NCBI RefSeq assembly: GCF_963678635.1
Contig: NC_087066.1
Location: forward strand, 59,910,312-59,974,311
Direction: 5' to 3'
From: Symsagittifera roscoffensis
Taxonomy: Eukaryota; Xenacoelomorpha; Acoela; Convolutidae
DNA length: 64,000 bases
In this document: positions 32,502 to 43,390 of the stretch, piece by piece
Layout of the letters: each line of letters starts with the position of its first letter
Numbering within the stretch: position 1 is the first letter of the stretch
The notes under the pieces: model-generated
What the model was told of the DNA's origin: nothing
What the model saw: only the letters and a program-made list of their open reading frames with translations
Database searches by the model: none
Translations under genes and position numbers: made by a program

Positions 32502-32792
32502 TTAAATTTTTTGTATGTAATCAATGAGAAATTGTTGATTTTTGAGTAGATAGTCAAGTTCTTTGATTTTGATGTAAGTTTGGGAGGATAACTCAAATTT
32601 GATGAATTTTTCAAAGGAAATCTCTGGAAATCTGATTCCAAACCGAATCAAGCAGGATTTTGAACTTTGAAAATCCTTAAAGAAAAGAAGAAGTAAAGAA
32701 CGTTGCTGAGGAAATTTTACATATTTGGTTATTGGGTAGGGGATAAAAAGACTTTTTGATATATTATCGTACGAGTTTTTGAATAATTTCAA
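32502..32792 (-). CDS. R gene, longest open copy
   Basis: Frame open over 96 codons. The conserved part is SSKSCLIRFGIRFPEISFEKF, then FELSSQTYIKIKELDYLLKN and DYIQKI. It is the most intact member of family R and keeps the order D, CCAAT array, R seen in H. The N-terminal 40 codons are less conserved, so the true start is uncertain. No domain recognised; predicted soluble and alpha-helical at the C end. Confidence 0.4.
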   Translation of the reverse strand: MKLFKNSYDNISKSLFIPYPITKYVKFPQQRSLLLLFFKDFQSSKSCLIRFGIRFPEISFEKFIKFELSSQTYIKIKELDYLLKNQQFLIDYIQKI

Positions 32793-33197
32793 ATTCTCGA
32801 GAATAAACTAAATTTATTTCCTTGTGAGGTGTAATTCAGCCGTAAGTTTGAAGCTTCGACCCGCAATATGTGGATCACAAGTGAACTCTTTGAATGGGTA
32901 AGTTTCTCTGAAAAGACCTTTACTTAGTCGGAGAACTCTATTTTGGACAACATAAACAACCAAAAATTTTGAAAAAAGTAAGATTCAACATCTGTTTCAT
33001 CAATGAGAAAATCAAATGGAATTTTTTTTTCTGTTTTCTTGTAAAGTAACTCGAGGAATTTCAGATGTTTTTTGACAGACCTTTTTCAAATAATGGTTTA
33101 TTTTTTTTAAAAAATCATTAACAGTTCACTTATAGAAAATCCTTGATTCTAATAGGATAATTTCCAACAAACAGTGTTACTAAAAGAATATTCAATT

Positions 33198-33370
33198 CTG
33201 ATCGTTTGATATTTAAATTGTTGAAAAACTCATGAGAAGTAGAACTGGTTGGTTCGATTGGTTGACATAAAATTTATTGAAATTTTCATGACCATTGAAA
33301 GTCAATTCCGATTGGTTGATATCAAAAAAGATAAAAATTTCCTTATAATTAGTGCTCGATTCTGATTGGT
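33198..33370 (+). promoter_or_regulatory. CTGATTGGTTGATATC array upstream of the right-arm zinc-finger ORF
   Basis: CTGATCGTTTGATAT (33,199), TCGATTGGTTGACAT (33,254), CCGATTGGTTGATATC (33,308) and CTGATTGGTTGATAGC (33,362), about 55 bp apart and ending 200 bp upstream of the ATG at 33,573. Confidence 0.6.
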
Positions 33371-33572
33371 TGATAGCAAAACTTTTGAAAACTCTATGGT
33401 CAGCTAGGCTAAATAGTAAATCCATTCTGTTTTTCTTTCACGTTAAAAGCAATTGGTTAAGAAAATCGCTTTTTTATTCATTTTTATTCATTTTTTGAGG
33501 TTATTCAACTTTTCTTTTCTAAAAATTTGGGAAATTCTAAATCTCCTATTTTTTCAAATTCTACTTATTGAG

Positions 33573-33821
33573 ATGCCGTCACTGAATAGAAACGAAAGAA
33601 TTGCATGTTTTGAATGTGGAAGAGAATACACACGTAAAGATGCGTCAAGACAACGAAAGCACTGTGGCGTTTTAGAGTGTTCCAATTGTAACTTTTATAC
33701 ATATAGCAGCAAGGAACTTACTTATCATGTCAAGAAGAAGCATTGTTTACACAATGTTAAATTATGTGCTCAGCAGTCTCAAAATACACTCCAAGAGAAG
33801 ATAAAATTGATATATTTTTAA
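33573..33821 (+). CDS. Intact zinc-finger protein, polB-leader type
   Basis: 82 codons from ATG (TTGAGATGCC). Residues 12-15 CFEC, 16-31 GREYTRKDASRQRKHC, 36-39 CSNC, then NFYT and H52...H57 give a two-part Cys/His zinc-binding module of the same type that opens the polB frames in H (CxxCxFYT...H...KKH). No polymerase sequence follows; the downstream 3 kb is non-coding. It is therefore either a truncated polB leader or a stand-alone DNA-binding protein of X. The promoter-like array upstream and an intact frame, against the broken left-arm copy, suggest it is the active one. Confidence 0.55.
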   Translation: MPSLNRNERIACFECGREYTRKDASRQRKHCGVLECSNCNFYTYSSKELTYHVKKKHCLHNVKLCAQQSQNTLQEKIKLIYF

Positions 33822-36760
33822 TAAAAACTTAGTAGACAATACTTTGAATAATAATTTTTTACTGAATCTGAAAATACTTTAAACACTAGGTTTGAAAAAT
33901 TTCTGGTGAAAAATTTACAGCTTTTTTATCATGATTCTTGTTTTGTCATATTCAAAGATTCTGATTGATAATAAAACCAGCAACAACCGAGTTCAAATTG
34001 TCTTGAATATTTTAATGGAAATCGATCCGAAAATCTTCCATCTAGTGTAAAAACTCCATCGGTTGCCAACTTGCGGGGAGTTTGTTGCGATAAGTTTGTA
34101 GTAAAAGTGAATCACATACGCTAATGAGTGTTTAAGTATTTGTTGAAATACTTTAAAAAACTGGATATTTATAAAACATTGATTAATTGAAAGGTTTTAC
34201 CTAATAACCATTTCAAAGTTTTCCTTGCTTAGTTCTTGTAAAAGTAATCATAGAGTATTGCGTAGCAGATATTGGGGATTGATTTACTAAGAAATATGGT
34301 TTTCTTTTGCTTTTTTTTCATAGATTCAGAAAAAAAATGATAACTGTCCTGGAAAACGTATGTTTTGCTAACATTTGAAATTTTCAAGATAAAAATATAC
34401 ATCATTCTCAACCAAAAATTTACTTCAAAATAAAAATTCAGAGTTGAAACAGCAACATACATTTATAGGTCGAGAAAATAATTTGAAGTTGTTTTTAAAA
34501 AGGATTTTTGGTAATAATTCTGCTTCGGATTAATGAACGTTCGTTGAAATGATACATTTTTCCCTCTAAAACTCAATTTTCAAACAAAACTTTGTTCGAA
34601 TTTGATTGAGTTGGAAGATAGTAGGTGAAGCAGAAACTGAGAAAAAATCAAATTGAGATAGAAACTCAATTTAATTCATTAGGAGTTTAAAGATTTTTTT
34701 AATCAAAATTTACCTTATATATTACATCTCGAGAAAAAATCCAACATAAAAGTGTAAAGTTTGGAAAATTTTTTTAATCATTTGATATACTAGGTTAACT
34801 TAATTGAAAATTCAGATTTTTTGAAAATATTTTGTTGTAAAGTAAACCCAACTCCAACATCTTTTGGAAGATGATACATGTAGCATATATCAAAAATTTG
34901 CCTTCAAGATCTCCATTTCATTCTTTTGGATAAAAAAAATTGATTTAGAATGATTTTTAGAGAAAGTAATATGTAGTCTGCTGAACAATTCTAAACGAAC
35001 TAAAACTTTAGCAGAACCAGATGTATGATCTCATAATTCTATGAGTTTTAACAAGAAAAATTTCAATTAGACACATAGTAAAAACTTAGTTCCGTTTAGC
35101 TTCATTTTTTTTTTCAATTAGAAAATTACGTTGAATTATAAAGTTTTTGCTTAATAAAGTTCGCAAAATTTTTCGGTTGTTACAGTTTGCACCACTATTT
35201 CCTTTCTTTAATCGGTGTTTTTGAGAACAGAACTTTTAGATATTATAAATGCTGCAGAAGTATGGAACTAAGTTCGCTTGCGTATTTCTACATCAAAAGG
35301 TTTTGCAGATTATAAACAATAGAAGTGCTCCTAATTTATTCTAAGAAATCAATGTAAAAATACACCTTAAAAATCTCAAGCTATACATGTGCTTTCGACT
35401 GCTTGAAAAAGCAGCCTTTCTTTCTCACTTCGACATTTTTGAGAAAACTTCCGACAAAAATCAAAAAAAAAAAGCGAATTACAAACTAATTTGCAAGAAA
35501 ATTGATAATTAATGATATCAAAAGTTGGGTTTTTGCTGAAGTAGTTTGCTGTAGAAACTAAACAAGGGAACCTGAAGGATAACATGTACAAATTAGATGT
35601 TAATACTTAGACGTTATCAGTTCTAATTTTAACTCTGCCAACAAATTGTTCGTTCATTTGATAATGTTTTCTTCTAATTTCCTCAGTTCTGACTAAAATT
35701 TCTTGCAAAAAGAGTTCAAGAGCGAAAACATGAAATACGCAGAAAGCAAGAATAAGCTTAATAGATTAAAAATTACTACGGAAAAACCATAAAAGTTATG
35801 TTGTAGAAGCAACAGAGAGATAATCATCAGTTTTGAAGAAGATTTTCTTGAATATCATACAATCTAATGTACTGTTAAGAGAAATATACCCCATTTTTAG
35901 TCATTTTTAGCAGAAAAATATTCAATTTTTATCAATGATCTGGAACTAATTATTAACAATAAAGTTAAAAACATCTCGGAAATTGTAATTTTGTACAAGT
36001 TTGGGTGATTCTTTGAGAAAAAACTGAGGAGGAGCTGGATCATGGAATTTGATCCAGAAATTTCAATGAATATTGCTCTTATTGTTTAATTGAATTGAGA
36101 TTCTAAGGTGAATTATCGCTGAATTGAACAAAAAACCAATTAATTACACAACTGAAAGGTTAAAAATGGAAAACCTTGGATAGATTTGATTAATTTTTAC
36201 TCGAAAATTACGATTAATTACATTATTTTCCCGAGAAATCGGATTCATCAATATTGATTCTGCTAATATGAGCTTTATGTATTCAGAGCATTATATAAAC
36301 CACTTTTCAGCTAAAAGTAGGGTAAACTTTATTGTATTTGTTTATTTTGAGAGGAAATTGTGGAAAAACCCATATTTCCATTCAAAATTTTGTATCAAGG
36401 TCTAAACATGATGCCAATTGAAAATTTTAAAAGCTTAATTTTAAACTCTAAACATATCCATCTTTTTCAAAAATTAGATCAGAAGCAACAAAAAACCTGC
36501 CAAATTTTGAGATTTCTGCAATTTTTTTCCAAAAAGTTGAAATTTTTGCAATTTTAACCAAAAACTTGAAGTTTTTGCAATTTTTTCAAAAAACTTGAAA
36601 TTTTGTAAGGTTTCAGTAGGTTTCAGCATAGTTTAAGCTAGTTTGAGTACAGTTTGAAAAAAAGGATCATCTAATAAAATAGTTATTAGGTCAAATTATA
36701 TCAAATCTTATCGTGTTTTTTAAGTTTTTTGAAAAAATATCCTTTATTTTATAAACATTT
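33822..36760. other. No gene seen; non-coding body of the X right arm
   Basis: Mirror of 18,944-21,780. Short minus frames such as FRFPCLVSTANYFSKNP (35,376-35,591) recur in the copy at 39,854-40,042, but those copies derive from a recent duplication, so conservation is not informative. Low-complexity TTTTTGCAATTTT repeats at 36,510-36,600. Confidence 0.5.
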
Positions 36761-36959
36761 CCAAATTTTTGCACATCTTACCATGGACTTACCATGAAAC
36801 AATAAACATAATCTTTTCCTTACAAATTCTACATGTTATACTCAAAAACTACATAACTTATGCCGAGATTTTTGCGAAAAAACTGGACATTTCCACACAA
36901 AATCCAAAAAATACCGTTTTTCTTACCATTTTCTTACCATCACACTGAAACCTTACCGT

Positions 36960-37255
36960 TCCCTAGCTTAATACTTTAGGAAACCTATTCCCTGTGTTAA
37001 AACAAATAAAATTTAATCCTTATGCATAGGGATATCTATACACTATCCTAATACATGGGAAATCTAAACACTATCTTAAAACATGGTAAGTTCGGGCGCC
37101 TAAAACTTTTCTGACACTTAACATCTGAAATATTACCATCTTAATACACAGGAAACATATTCCCTATCTTAATACATTGGGAAATCTATAGCCTATTTTA
37201 ATACATAGGGTGCTGATCGGATACTCTATAGCGTATGTTAATACATGGGGGTCAG
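36960..37255 (-). repeat. Subterminal repeats, X right end
   Basis: TTAATACATRGG-type words repeated about every 25-50 bp (CCTAATACATGGG, CTTAATACACAGG, CTTAATACATTGG, TTTAATACATAGG, GTTAATACATGGG), in mirror arrangement to the left end. Confidence 0.55.
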
Positions 37256-37291
37256 CACCCACCCCCCTGATCGCCTCACTCTTCTAGTACT

Positions 37292-37297
37292 GAGGAG
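37292..37297. repeat. Target-site duplication of X, right (GAGGAG)
   Basis: GAGGAG follows ...CTTCTAGTACT and precedes CTAGTTCACG, which is the continuation of the interrupted D promoter. A further copy of this junction (CTACTACT-GAGGAG) is at 41,737-41,750. Confidence 0.85.
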
Positions 37298-37480
37298 CTA
37301 GTTCACGTTAGTTAAAAAAAATTGATTTTCACTTAGGAGCGAGGGATATTTTGAACTGAAATGTGTGGGTTAACCAACCAGATTAGATTTCCCGTATATG
37401 GACAGTAGACTTATCCAATCAAAACTCAGCTCTCTGTCATGGAATTTTTGATAAAAAGTTGTGTCAAATCAGAAATTAGG

Positions 37481-38934
37481 TTCAATTTAAGGCTTTTTTA
37501 AACTTTATTGTTTACAATCACAAAAATTGTTGTTTAGTTTAGGATGTCGTATTTAATGAGAAAAAACTTTTGAGAGTTATCCAACCAGATTAGATTAAGT
37601 GTTGTAACCAATCAGATCTTACTCATTTTCCAAGCAAGTAGGATATATTATACACAGAGGAACTTGCAAAAATAAATGAAACCAGATTTTTGCTGTAAAA
37701 ATAAAAACAAAACAAAGAAAATTATATCAAGTAACGTTCTTACAGTTTTTTATCAATTCAATTAAATTTCTGTACCTAATCAAGAATAAACTGCCGATTT
37801 TTGAGTTGATAGTCAAGTCTTTAATTTTGATGTAAATTTAGACGATAGTTCGAAATTGAATAAATTTTCAAAACAAATCCTTGGAAGTCTTACTCCAGAC
37901 CTAATCAGACAAGATCCTTAAATTTCTGAAATTGTTCAAGAAAGATTGTTCGAGACAGCTTTCACAAAGAACTTTACTGTTTTTTTTTTGACAAAGTTGA
38001 AGTCGGCTAGGGTATGAAATGAGTCTTTGAAATATTTTTGTATGATTTTTAATTTCAATTTTTTTAAAAAAAAATTTTTCTTTTCTTGTCAGGTGTAATT
38101 CAGCTGTAATTTTAAAGTTTTGATACTCTTTTCAAAAATTTAAATTGACTCCTTCATTGAGTCAATTTGTATTTATAACTTTCCCTTCATTCAGTCAATC
38201 TATAAATTTCCCTAAATAGGTCCTTTTTAGTCATGGAACTCTATTTTGGTCAACGTTAACGTCCGGAAAAAGTGAAAAAACAAAATCCACTTCCATTTCA
38301 TCAAAAATGAAATAATACGCAGTAGAAAAACTCGAGAAAATTCAATTATTTTTTAATTGACAGTTTTAAAATAGTGATTACTTTTCATTCAAATTTATAA
38401 CTAGAAACTGCTGAACTCTGATTGGTCGAAAACGTTTCTGTAAAGTTCTAGAATTTCCGTCATAAAGTGAATTTTCTTAGACAATGACATCCTTACCCAA
38501 AACGTAGCGTAGATGTTAACGTCATTTTTAGAGGAAATGACGTTATGAACAAAACTTGTTTTTGCGTAGGCGTTGACGTCAATGTTAGTTCATATACGCC
38601 CAATTTGTTCGATTGAATCGTTAATTTTAATTGCAAATGTACACAGGAGATCTGATGCTGCGAGACATTGCAAGAGATATGAAAAGCAAAAAGAGCGTAA
38701 GTGTTCAAACTGTCAATTTTATACAAAACGCAAAAAATAGGTGGACTATCATGTTGCCAAGAAAGCATGCTCAACCAGCTTCTAAGCATTCGACGTTTTG
38801 TTCTTCTTGTGAGCAAGAGTTTTCAAGTTACTACTATCTTCAACAACATCTGAGAAAGTAAAATGGAGCTTTGGAACGGAAACCTAGTAATACAATGGCT
38901 GACCGGTACAAGAAAATGAAACAACAAGAGGAGG
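37481..38934. repeat. 1.45-kb array unit 1
   Basis: From TTCAATTTAAGG to CAAGAGGAGG (1,454 bp). Holds CCAATCAG boxes (37,606), R fragment on the minus strand (about 37,745-37,930), inverted repeat TTGACTC-N7-GAGTCAA near 38,148, hairpin AACGTCATTT-N7-AAATGACGTT at 38,518-38,544, a CRE TGACGTCA near 38,576 and polB zinc fingers. Confidence 0.75.
38640..38934 (+). pseudogene. polB zinc-finger leader, array unit 1
   Basis: Zinc-finger frame ARHCKRYEKQKERKCSNCQFYTKRKK, then a TAG (KKRK-stop position), later CSSCEQEFSSYYYLQQHLRK and TAA. No ATG remains in the zinc-finger frame. Truncated at CAAGAGGAGG by the array junction. Confidence 0.55.
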
Positions 38935-39674
38935 TTCAATTTAAGGCTTTTTTAATCTTTTTGTTTACAATCACAAAAATTGTTGTTTATTTTAGGTTGT
39001 CGTATCCAATGAGAAAATACTTTTGAGGGTTTTCCAACCAGATTAGATTAAGTGTTGTAACCAATCAGATCCTACTCATTTTCCAAGCAAGTAGGTAATA
39101 TTATACACAGAGGAAGTTGCAAAATTAAATGACTACAGATTTTTTGCTGTAAAAATAAAAACAAAACAAAGAAAGTTATAACAAATAACCTTCTTACAGT
39201 TTTTATCAAGTCAAATAAATATCTGTACATAATCAAGATTAAATTGCCAATTTTTGAGTTGATAGTCAAGTTCTTTAATTTTGATGTAAATTTAGACAAT
39301 AGTTCGAAGTTGAATAAATTTTCAAAACAAATCCTTGGAAGTCTTATTCCAGACCTATTCAGACAAAATCTTTAAATTTCCGAAAATGATCTAGAAAGAT
39401 TGGTCGAGAAATTTTTCACAAAGAACTTTACTGTTTTTTTTTTGACAAATCTGAAGTCCGCTAGGGTATGAAATGAGTCTTTGAAATATTTTGTATGATT
39501 TTTAATTTCAAGTTTTCTAAAATAAAATTTTTTTTTTCTTGTCAGGTGTAATTCAGCTGTAATTTTAAAGTTTTGACACTCAGTACTCTATTCAAAAATA
39601 TAAATTGACTCCTTCATTGAGTCAATTTGTATTTATAAGTTTCCCTTCATTCAGTCAATCTATAAGTTTCCCTA
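38935..39674. repeat. Array unit 2, truncated, with R fragment
   Basis: Starts at TTCAATTTAAGG. Contains the R fragment on the minus strand (39,072-39,390, SKFTSKLKNLTINSKIGN) and the TTGACTC hairpin near 39,605, then is cut at TTTCCCTA where the 4.45-kb duplication rejoins. Confidence 0.7.
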
Positions 39675-41744
39675 GAGAACAGATCTTTTGAATGTTATAA
39701 ATTTTGCAGAAATATGGAACTAAATTTGCTTGCGTTTCTTTACTTCAAAAGATTTTGCAGACTATAAACAATAGAACTGCTCTTAATTTATTCTAAGAAA
39801 TCAACGTAAAACACACCTTAAAATTCTCAAATTATACGTGTGCTTTCGAATGCTTAAACTAGCAGCGAGTCTTTCGCACTTCTACTTTTTTGAGAAAACT
39901 TCCGACAAAAATCAAGAACAAAAAGCGAATTACAAACTACTTTGCAAGAAAAGTGATAATTAATGATCTCAAAAAATGGGTTTTTGCTGAAAAAGTTTGC
40001 TGTAGAAACTAAACAAGGGAACCTAAAGAAGAACATGTACAAATTAGATGGTAATATTTAGACGTTATCAGTTCTTACTTTATCTCTGCCAACAAATTGT
40101 TCGTTCAATTGATACTATTTTCTTCTAAATTCCTCAGTTCTGACTAAAGTTTCTTGCAAAGTGAGTTCAAGAAGGAAAACATGCAATACGTAGAAAGCAA
40201 GAATAAGCCTAATACATAGAATATTTCTACGGAAAAACCATAAAAATTATGTTGTAGAAGCAACAGAGAGATAATCATCAGTTTTGAAGAAGATTTTTTT
40301 GAATATCATACAATCTAATATACTGTTAAGAGAAATATACCCCATTTTTAGTCAATTTAAGCAATAAAATATTCAATTTTTATCAATGATCTGGAACTTA
40401 TTATTATTAATAATGTTAAAAACATCTCACAAGTTGTAATTTTTTGTTACAAGTTTGGGTGATTCTTTGAGAAAAACCTGAGGAGGAGCTGGATCATGGA
40501 AAATTCAAGGAAAATTGCTCTTATTGTTTAATTGAATTGAGATTCTAAGGTAAATTATCCTTGAATTGAACAAAAAACCAATTAATTACACAATTGAAAG
40601 GTTAAAAATGGAAAACCTTGGATAGATTTGATTAATTTCTACTTTCTCGAAAGTTACGATTAATTACATTATTTTCCCGAGAAATCGGATTTATCAATAT
40701 TGATTCTGCTAATATGAGCATTATGTGTTCAGAGCATTATATAAACCACTTTTCAGCTAAAAGTAGGGTAAATTTTATCGTATTTTTTTATTTTGAGATG
40801 AAATTGTGGAAAAACCCATGTTTCCATTCAAAGTTTTGTATCAGTGTCTCAACATGATGCCAATTGAAATTTTGAAAGCTTAATTTTAAACTCTAAACAT
40901 ATCCATATTTTAAAAATTAGATCAGAAGCAACAGAAAACTTGCCAAAATTTTGAGATATCTGCAATTTTTTTCCGAAAACTTGAAATTTTTGCAAATTTT
41001 TCCAAAAACTTTGAAATTTTTGCAATTTTTACCAAAAACTTGAAATTTTTGCAATTTTCTCAAAAAACTTGACATTTTTTAAGGTTTCAGGAGGTTTCAG
41101 CATAGTTTAAGCTAGTTTGAGTACAGTTTCAAAAAAAAGGATTATCTAATAAAATAGTTATTAAGTCAAATTATATCAAATCTTATCGTGTTTTGAAGTT
41201 TTTTGAAAAAATATCACTTATTTTATAAACATTTCCAAATTTTTGCACATCTTACCATGGACTTACCATGAACCAATCAACAAAATCTTTTCATTACAAA
41301 TTCTACATGTTATACTCAAAAACTACATAACTTATGCCGAGATTTTTGCGAAAAAACTGGACATTTCCACACAAAATCCAAAAAATACCGTTTTTCTTAC
41401 CATTTTCTTACCATCACACTGAAACCTTACCATTCCCTATCTTAATACTTTAGGAAACCTATTCCCTGTGTTAATACAAATAAAATCTAATCCTTATGCA
41501 TAGGGATATATATATATATATACACTATCCTAATACATGGGAAATCCAAACACTATCTTAAAACATGGTAAGATCGGGCGCTAAAAATTTTTCTGAAACT
41601 TAACATCTGAAATATTGCCATCTTAATACATAGGAAATCTATAGCCTATGTTAATACATAGGGTGCTGACCGGATACTCAATAGCGTATGTTAATACATG
41701 GGGGTCAGCACCCACCCCCCTGATCGCCTCACTCTTCTACTACT
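39675..41744 (-). mobile_element. Copy of X right end (2.07 kb)
   Basis: Direct repeat of 35,223-37,291 ending ...CTCTTCTACTACT and followed by GAGGAG (41,745-41,750). A (TA)n stretch at about 41,508-41,522 and a deletion in the subterminal repeats distinguish it. Confidence 0.85.
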
Positions 41745-41750
41745 GAGGAG

Positions 41751-43390
41751 CTAGTTCACGTTAGTTAAAAAATTGATTTTCACTTAGGAGCGAGGGATCT
41801 TTTAAACTGAAATGTGTGGGTTAACCAACCAGATTAGATTTCCCGTATATCGACAGTAGACTTATCCAATCAAAACTCAGCTCTCTTTCAGGGAGTTTTT
41901 GATAAAAAGTCGTGTCAAATCAGAAATTAGGTTCAATTTAAGGCTTTTTTAGACTTTATTGTTTACAATCACAAAAATTGTTGTTTGTTTTAGGATGTCG
42001 TATCCAATCAGAAAATACTTTTGAGGGTTATCCAACTAGATTAGATTAAGTGTTGTAACCAATCAGGTCCTACTCATTTTCCAAGCAAGTAGGTAATATT
42101 ATACACAGAGGAAGTTGCAAAATTAAATGACTACAGATTTTTGCTGTAAAAATAAAAACAAAGCAAAGAAAATTATAACAAGTAACCTTCTTACAGTTTT
42201 TTATCAAGTCAATTGAATTTTTGTACATAATCAAGAATAAATTGCCGACTTTTGAGTTGATAGTCAAGTTCTTTAATTTTGATGTAAATTTAGACAATAG
42301 TTCGAAGTTGAATAAACTTTCAAAACAAATCCTTGGAAGTCTTATTCCAGACCTAATCAGACAAGATCTTTAAATTTCCGAAATTGATCTAGAAAGATTG
42401 GTCGAGAAATCTTTCACAAAGAACTTTAATGGTTTTTTTTGACAAGTTTGAAGTCGGCTAGGATATGAAACGAGCCTTCGAAATTTTTTTGTATGATTTT
42501 TAATTTCAAGTTTTCTAAAATAAATTTTTTTTCTTGTCAGGTGTAATTCAGCTGTAATTTTAAAGTTTTGATACTCAGTACTCTATTCAAAAATGAAAAT
42601 TGACTCCTTCATTTTTCAATTTGTATTTATTAGTTTCCCTTCATTCAGTCAATCTAAAAGTTTCCCTAAATTGGTCTTTTTTTAGTCATGGAACTCTCTT
42701 TTGGTCAACATTAACGTCCAGAAAAAGTGAAAAAACAAAAATCAACTTCCATTTCATCAAAAAGGAAATAATACGCAGTAGAAAAACTCGAGAACATTCA
42801 ATTATTTTTTAATTGACAGTTTTAAAATAGTGATTACTTTTCGTTCAAATTTTTAACAAGAAACTGCTGAACTCTGTTGGTCGAAAAACTTTCTGTAAAG
42901 TTCTAGAATTTCCGTCATAAAATGAATTTTCTTAGACAATGACAGCCTTACCCAAAAAGTAGCGTAGGTGTTAACGTCATTTTTAGAGGAAATGAAGTTA
43001 TGACCAAAAACTTGTTTTTGCGTAGGCGTTGACGTCAATTTTAGTTCATAAACGCCCAATTTGTTCGATTGAATTGTTAATTTTAATTGCAAATGAACGC
43101 AGGAGATCTAAGGCTGCGAGACATTGCAAGAGATATGAAAAGCAAAAAGAGCGTAAGTGTTCAAACTGTCAATTTTATACAAAACGCAAAAAATAGGTGG
43201 ACTATCATGTTGCCAAGAAAACATGCTCAACCAGCTTCTAAGCATTCGACGTTTTGTTCTTCTTGTGAGCAAGAGTTTTCAAGTTACTACTCTCTTCAAC
43301 AACATCTGAGAAAGTAACATGGAGCTTTGGAACGGAAACCTAGTAATACAATGGCTGACCGGTACAAGAAAATGAAACAACAAGAGGAGG
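41751..43390. repeat. Array unit 3, with full CCAAT array
   Basis: CCAATCA boxes at about 41,867, 42,003 and 42,058, R fragment on the minus strand 42,070-42,380, a degraded TTGACTC hairpin near 42,599 (right arm lost), inverted repeat near 42,975, then polB fingers. Confidence 0.7.
43093..43390 (+). pseudogene. polB zinc-finger leader, array unit 3
   Basis: Same as unit 1 (TAG after the KRK of the first finger, HLRK-TAA at the end of the second). Confidence 0.55.

Larger units (their letters stand above)
17947..37291. mobile_element. Element X: 19.3-kb Maverick/Polinton-type insertion
   Basis: Left end reads AGTAGTAAAAGAGTGAGG. The right end, read inward on the other strand, is AGTACTAGAAGAGTGAGG. 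Both continue with GATCAGG, a G tract, TGCTGACCCCCATG and TATTAACATA. The inverted arms extend about 4.3 kb. A 6-bp duplication GAGGAG flanks the element. Terminal AG/CT, long inverted repeats and 6-bp TSD are hallmarks of Maverick/Polinton integration. Internally I see zinc-finger ORFs in both arms, small minus-strand ORFs (duplicated), a minisatellite, gene D and gene R. I do not see integrase, ATPase, protease or capsid genes, so it is probably a non-autonomous or decayed member. Length is close to that of complete Polintons (15-20 kb). Confidence 0.75.
33200..37291 (-). repeat. X right inverted arm
   Basis: Inverted match of 17,947-22,460: CCAAT array, zinc-finger ORF, non-coding body, subterminal repeats, terminus. 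Part of it (35,223-37,291) is repeated directly at 39,675-41,744. Confidence 0.85.
35223..39674. repeat. 4.45-kb tandem duplication, copy 1
   Basis: GAGAACAGAACTTTT at 35,223 corresponds to GAGAACAGATCTTTT at 39,675. The unit spans the end of X, its TSD, array unit 1 and half of unit 2. Confidence 0.8.

Noticed and set aside
34229-35591. Minus-strand frames in the X arm body (34,229-34,462; 35,376-35,591)
   Set aside because: Very AT-rich, Phe/Lys/Asn-biased, not kept in frame in the inverted arm. Recurrence at 39,854 is due to the recent 4.45-kb duplication.
17947-37291. X as an LTR retrotransposon or Helitron
   Set aside because: The ends are inverted, not direct, with a 6-bp duplication and AG...CT termini. 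No reverse transcriptase, primer binding site, Rep/helicase or CTRR end was seen.
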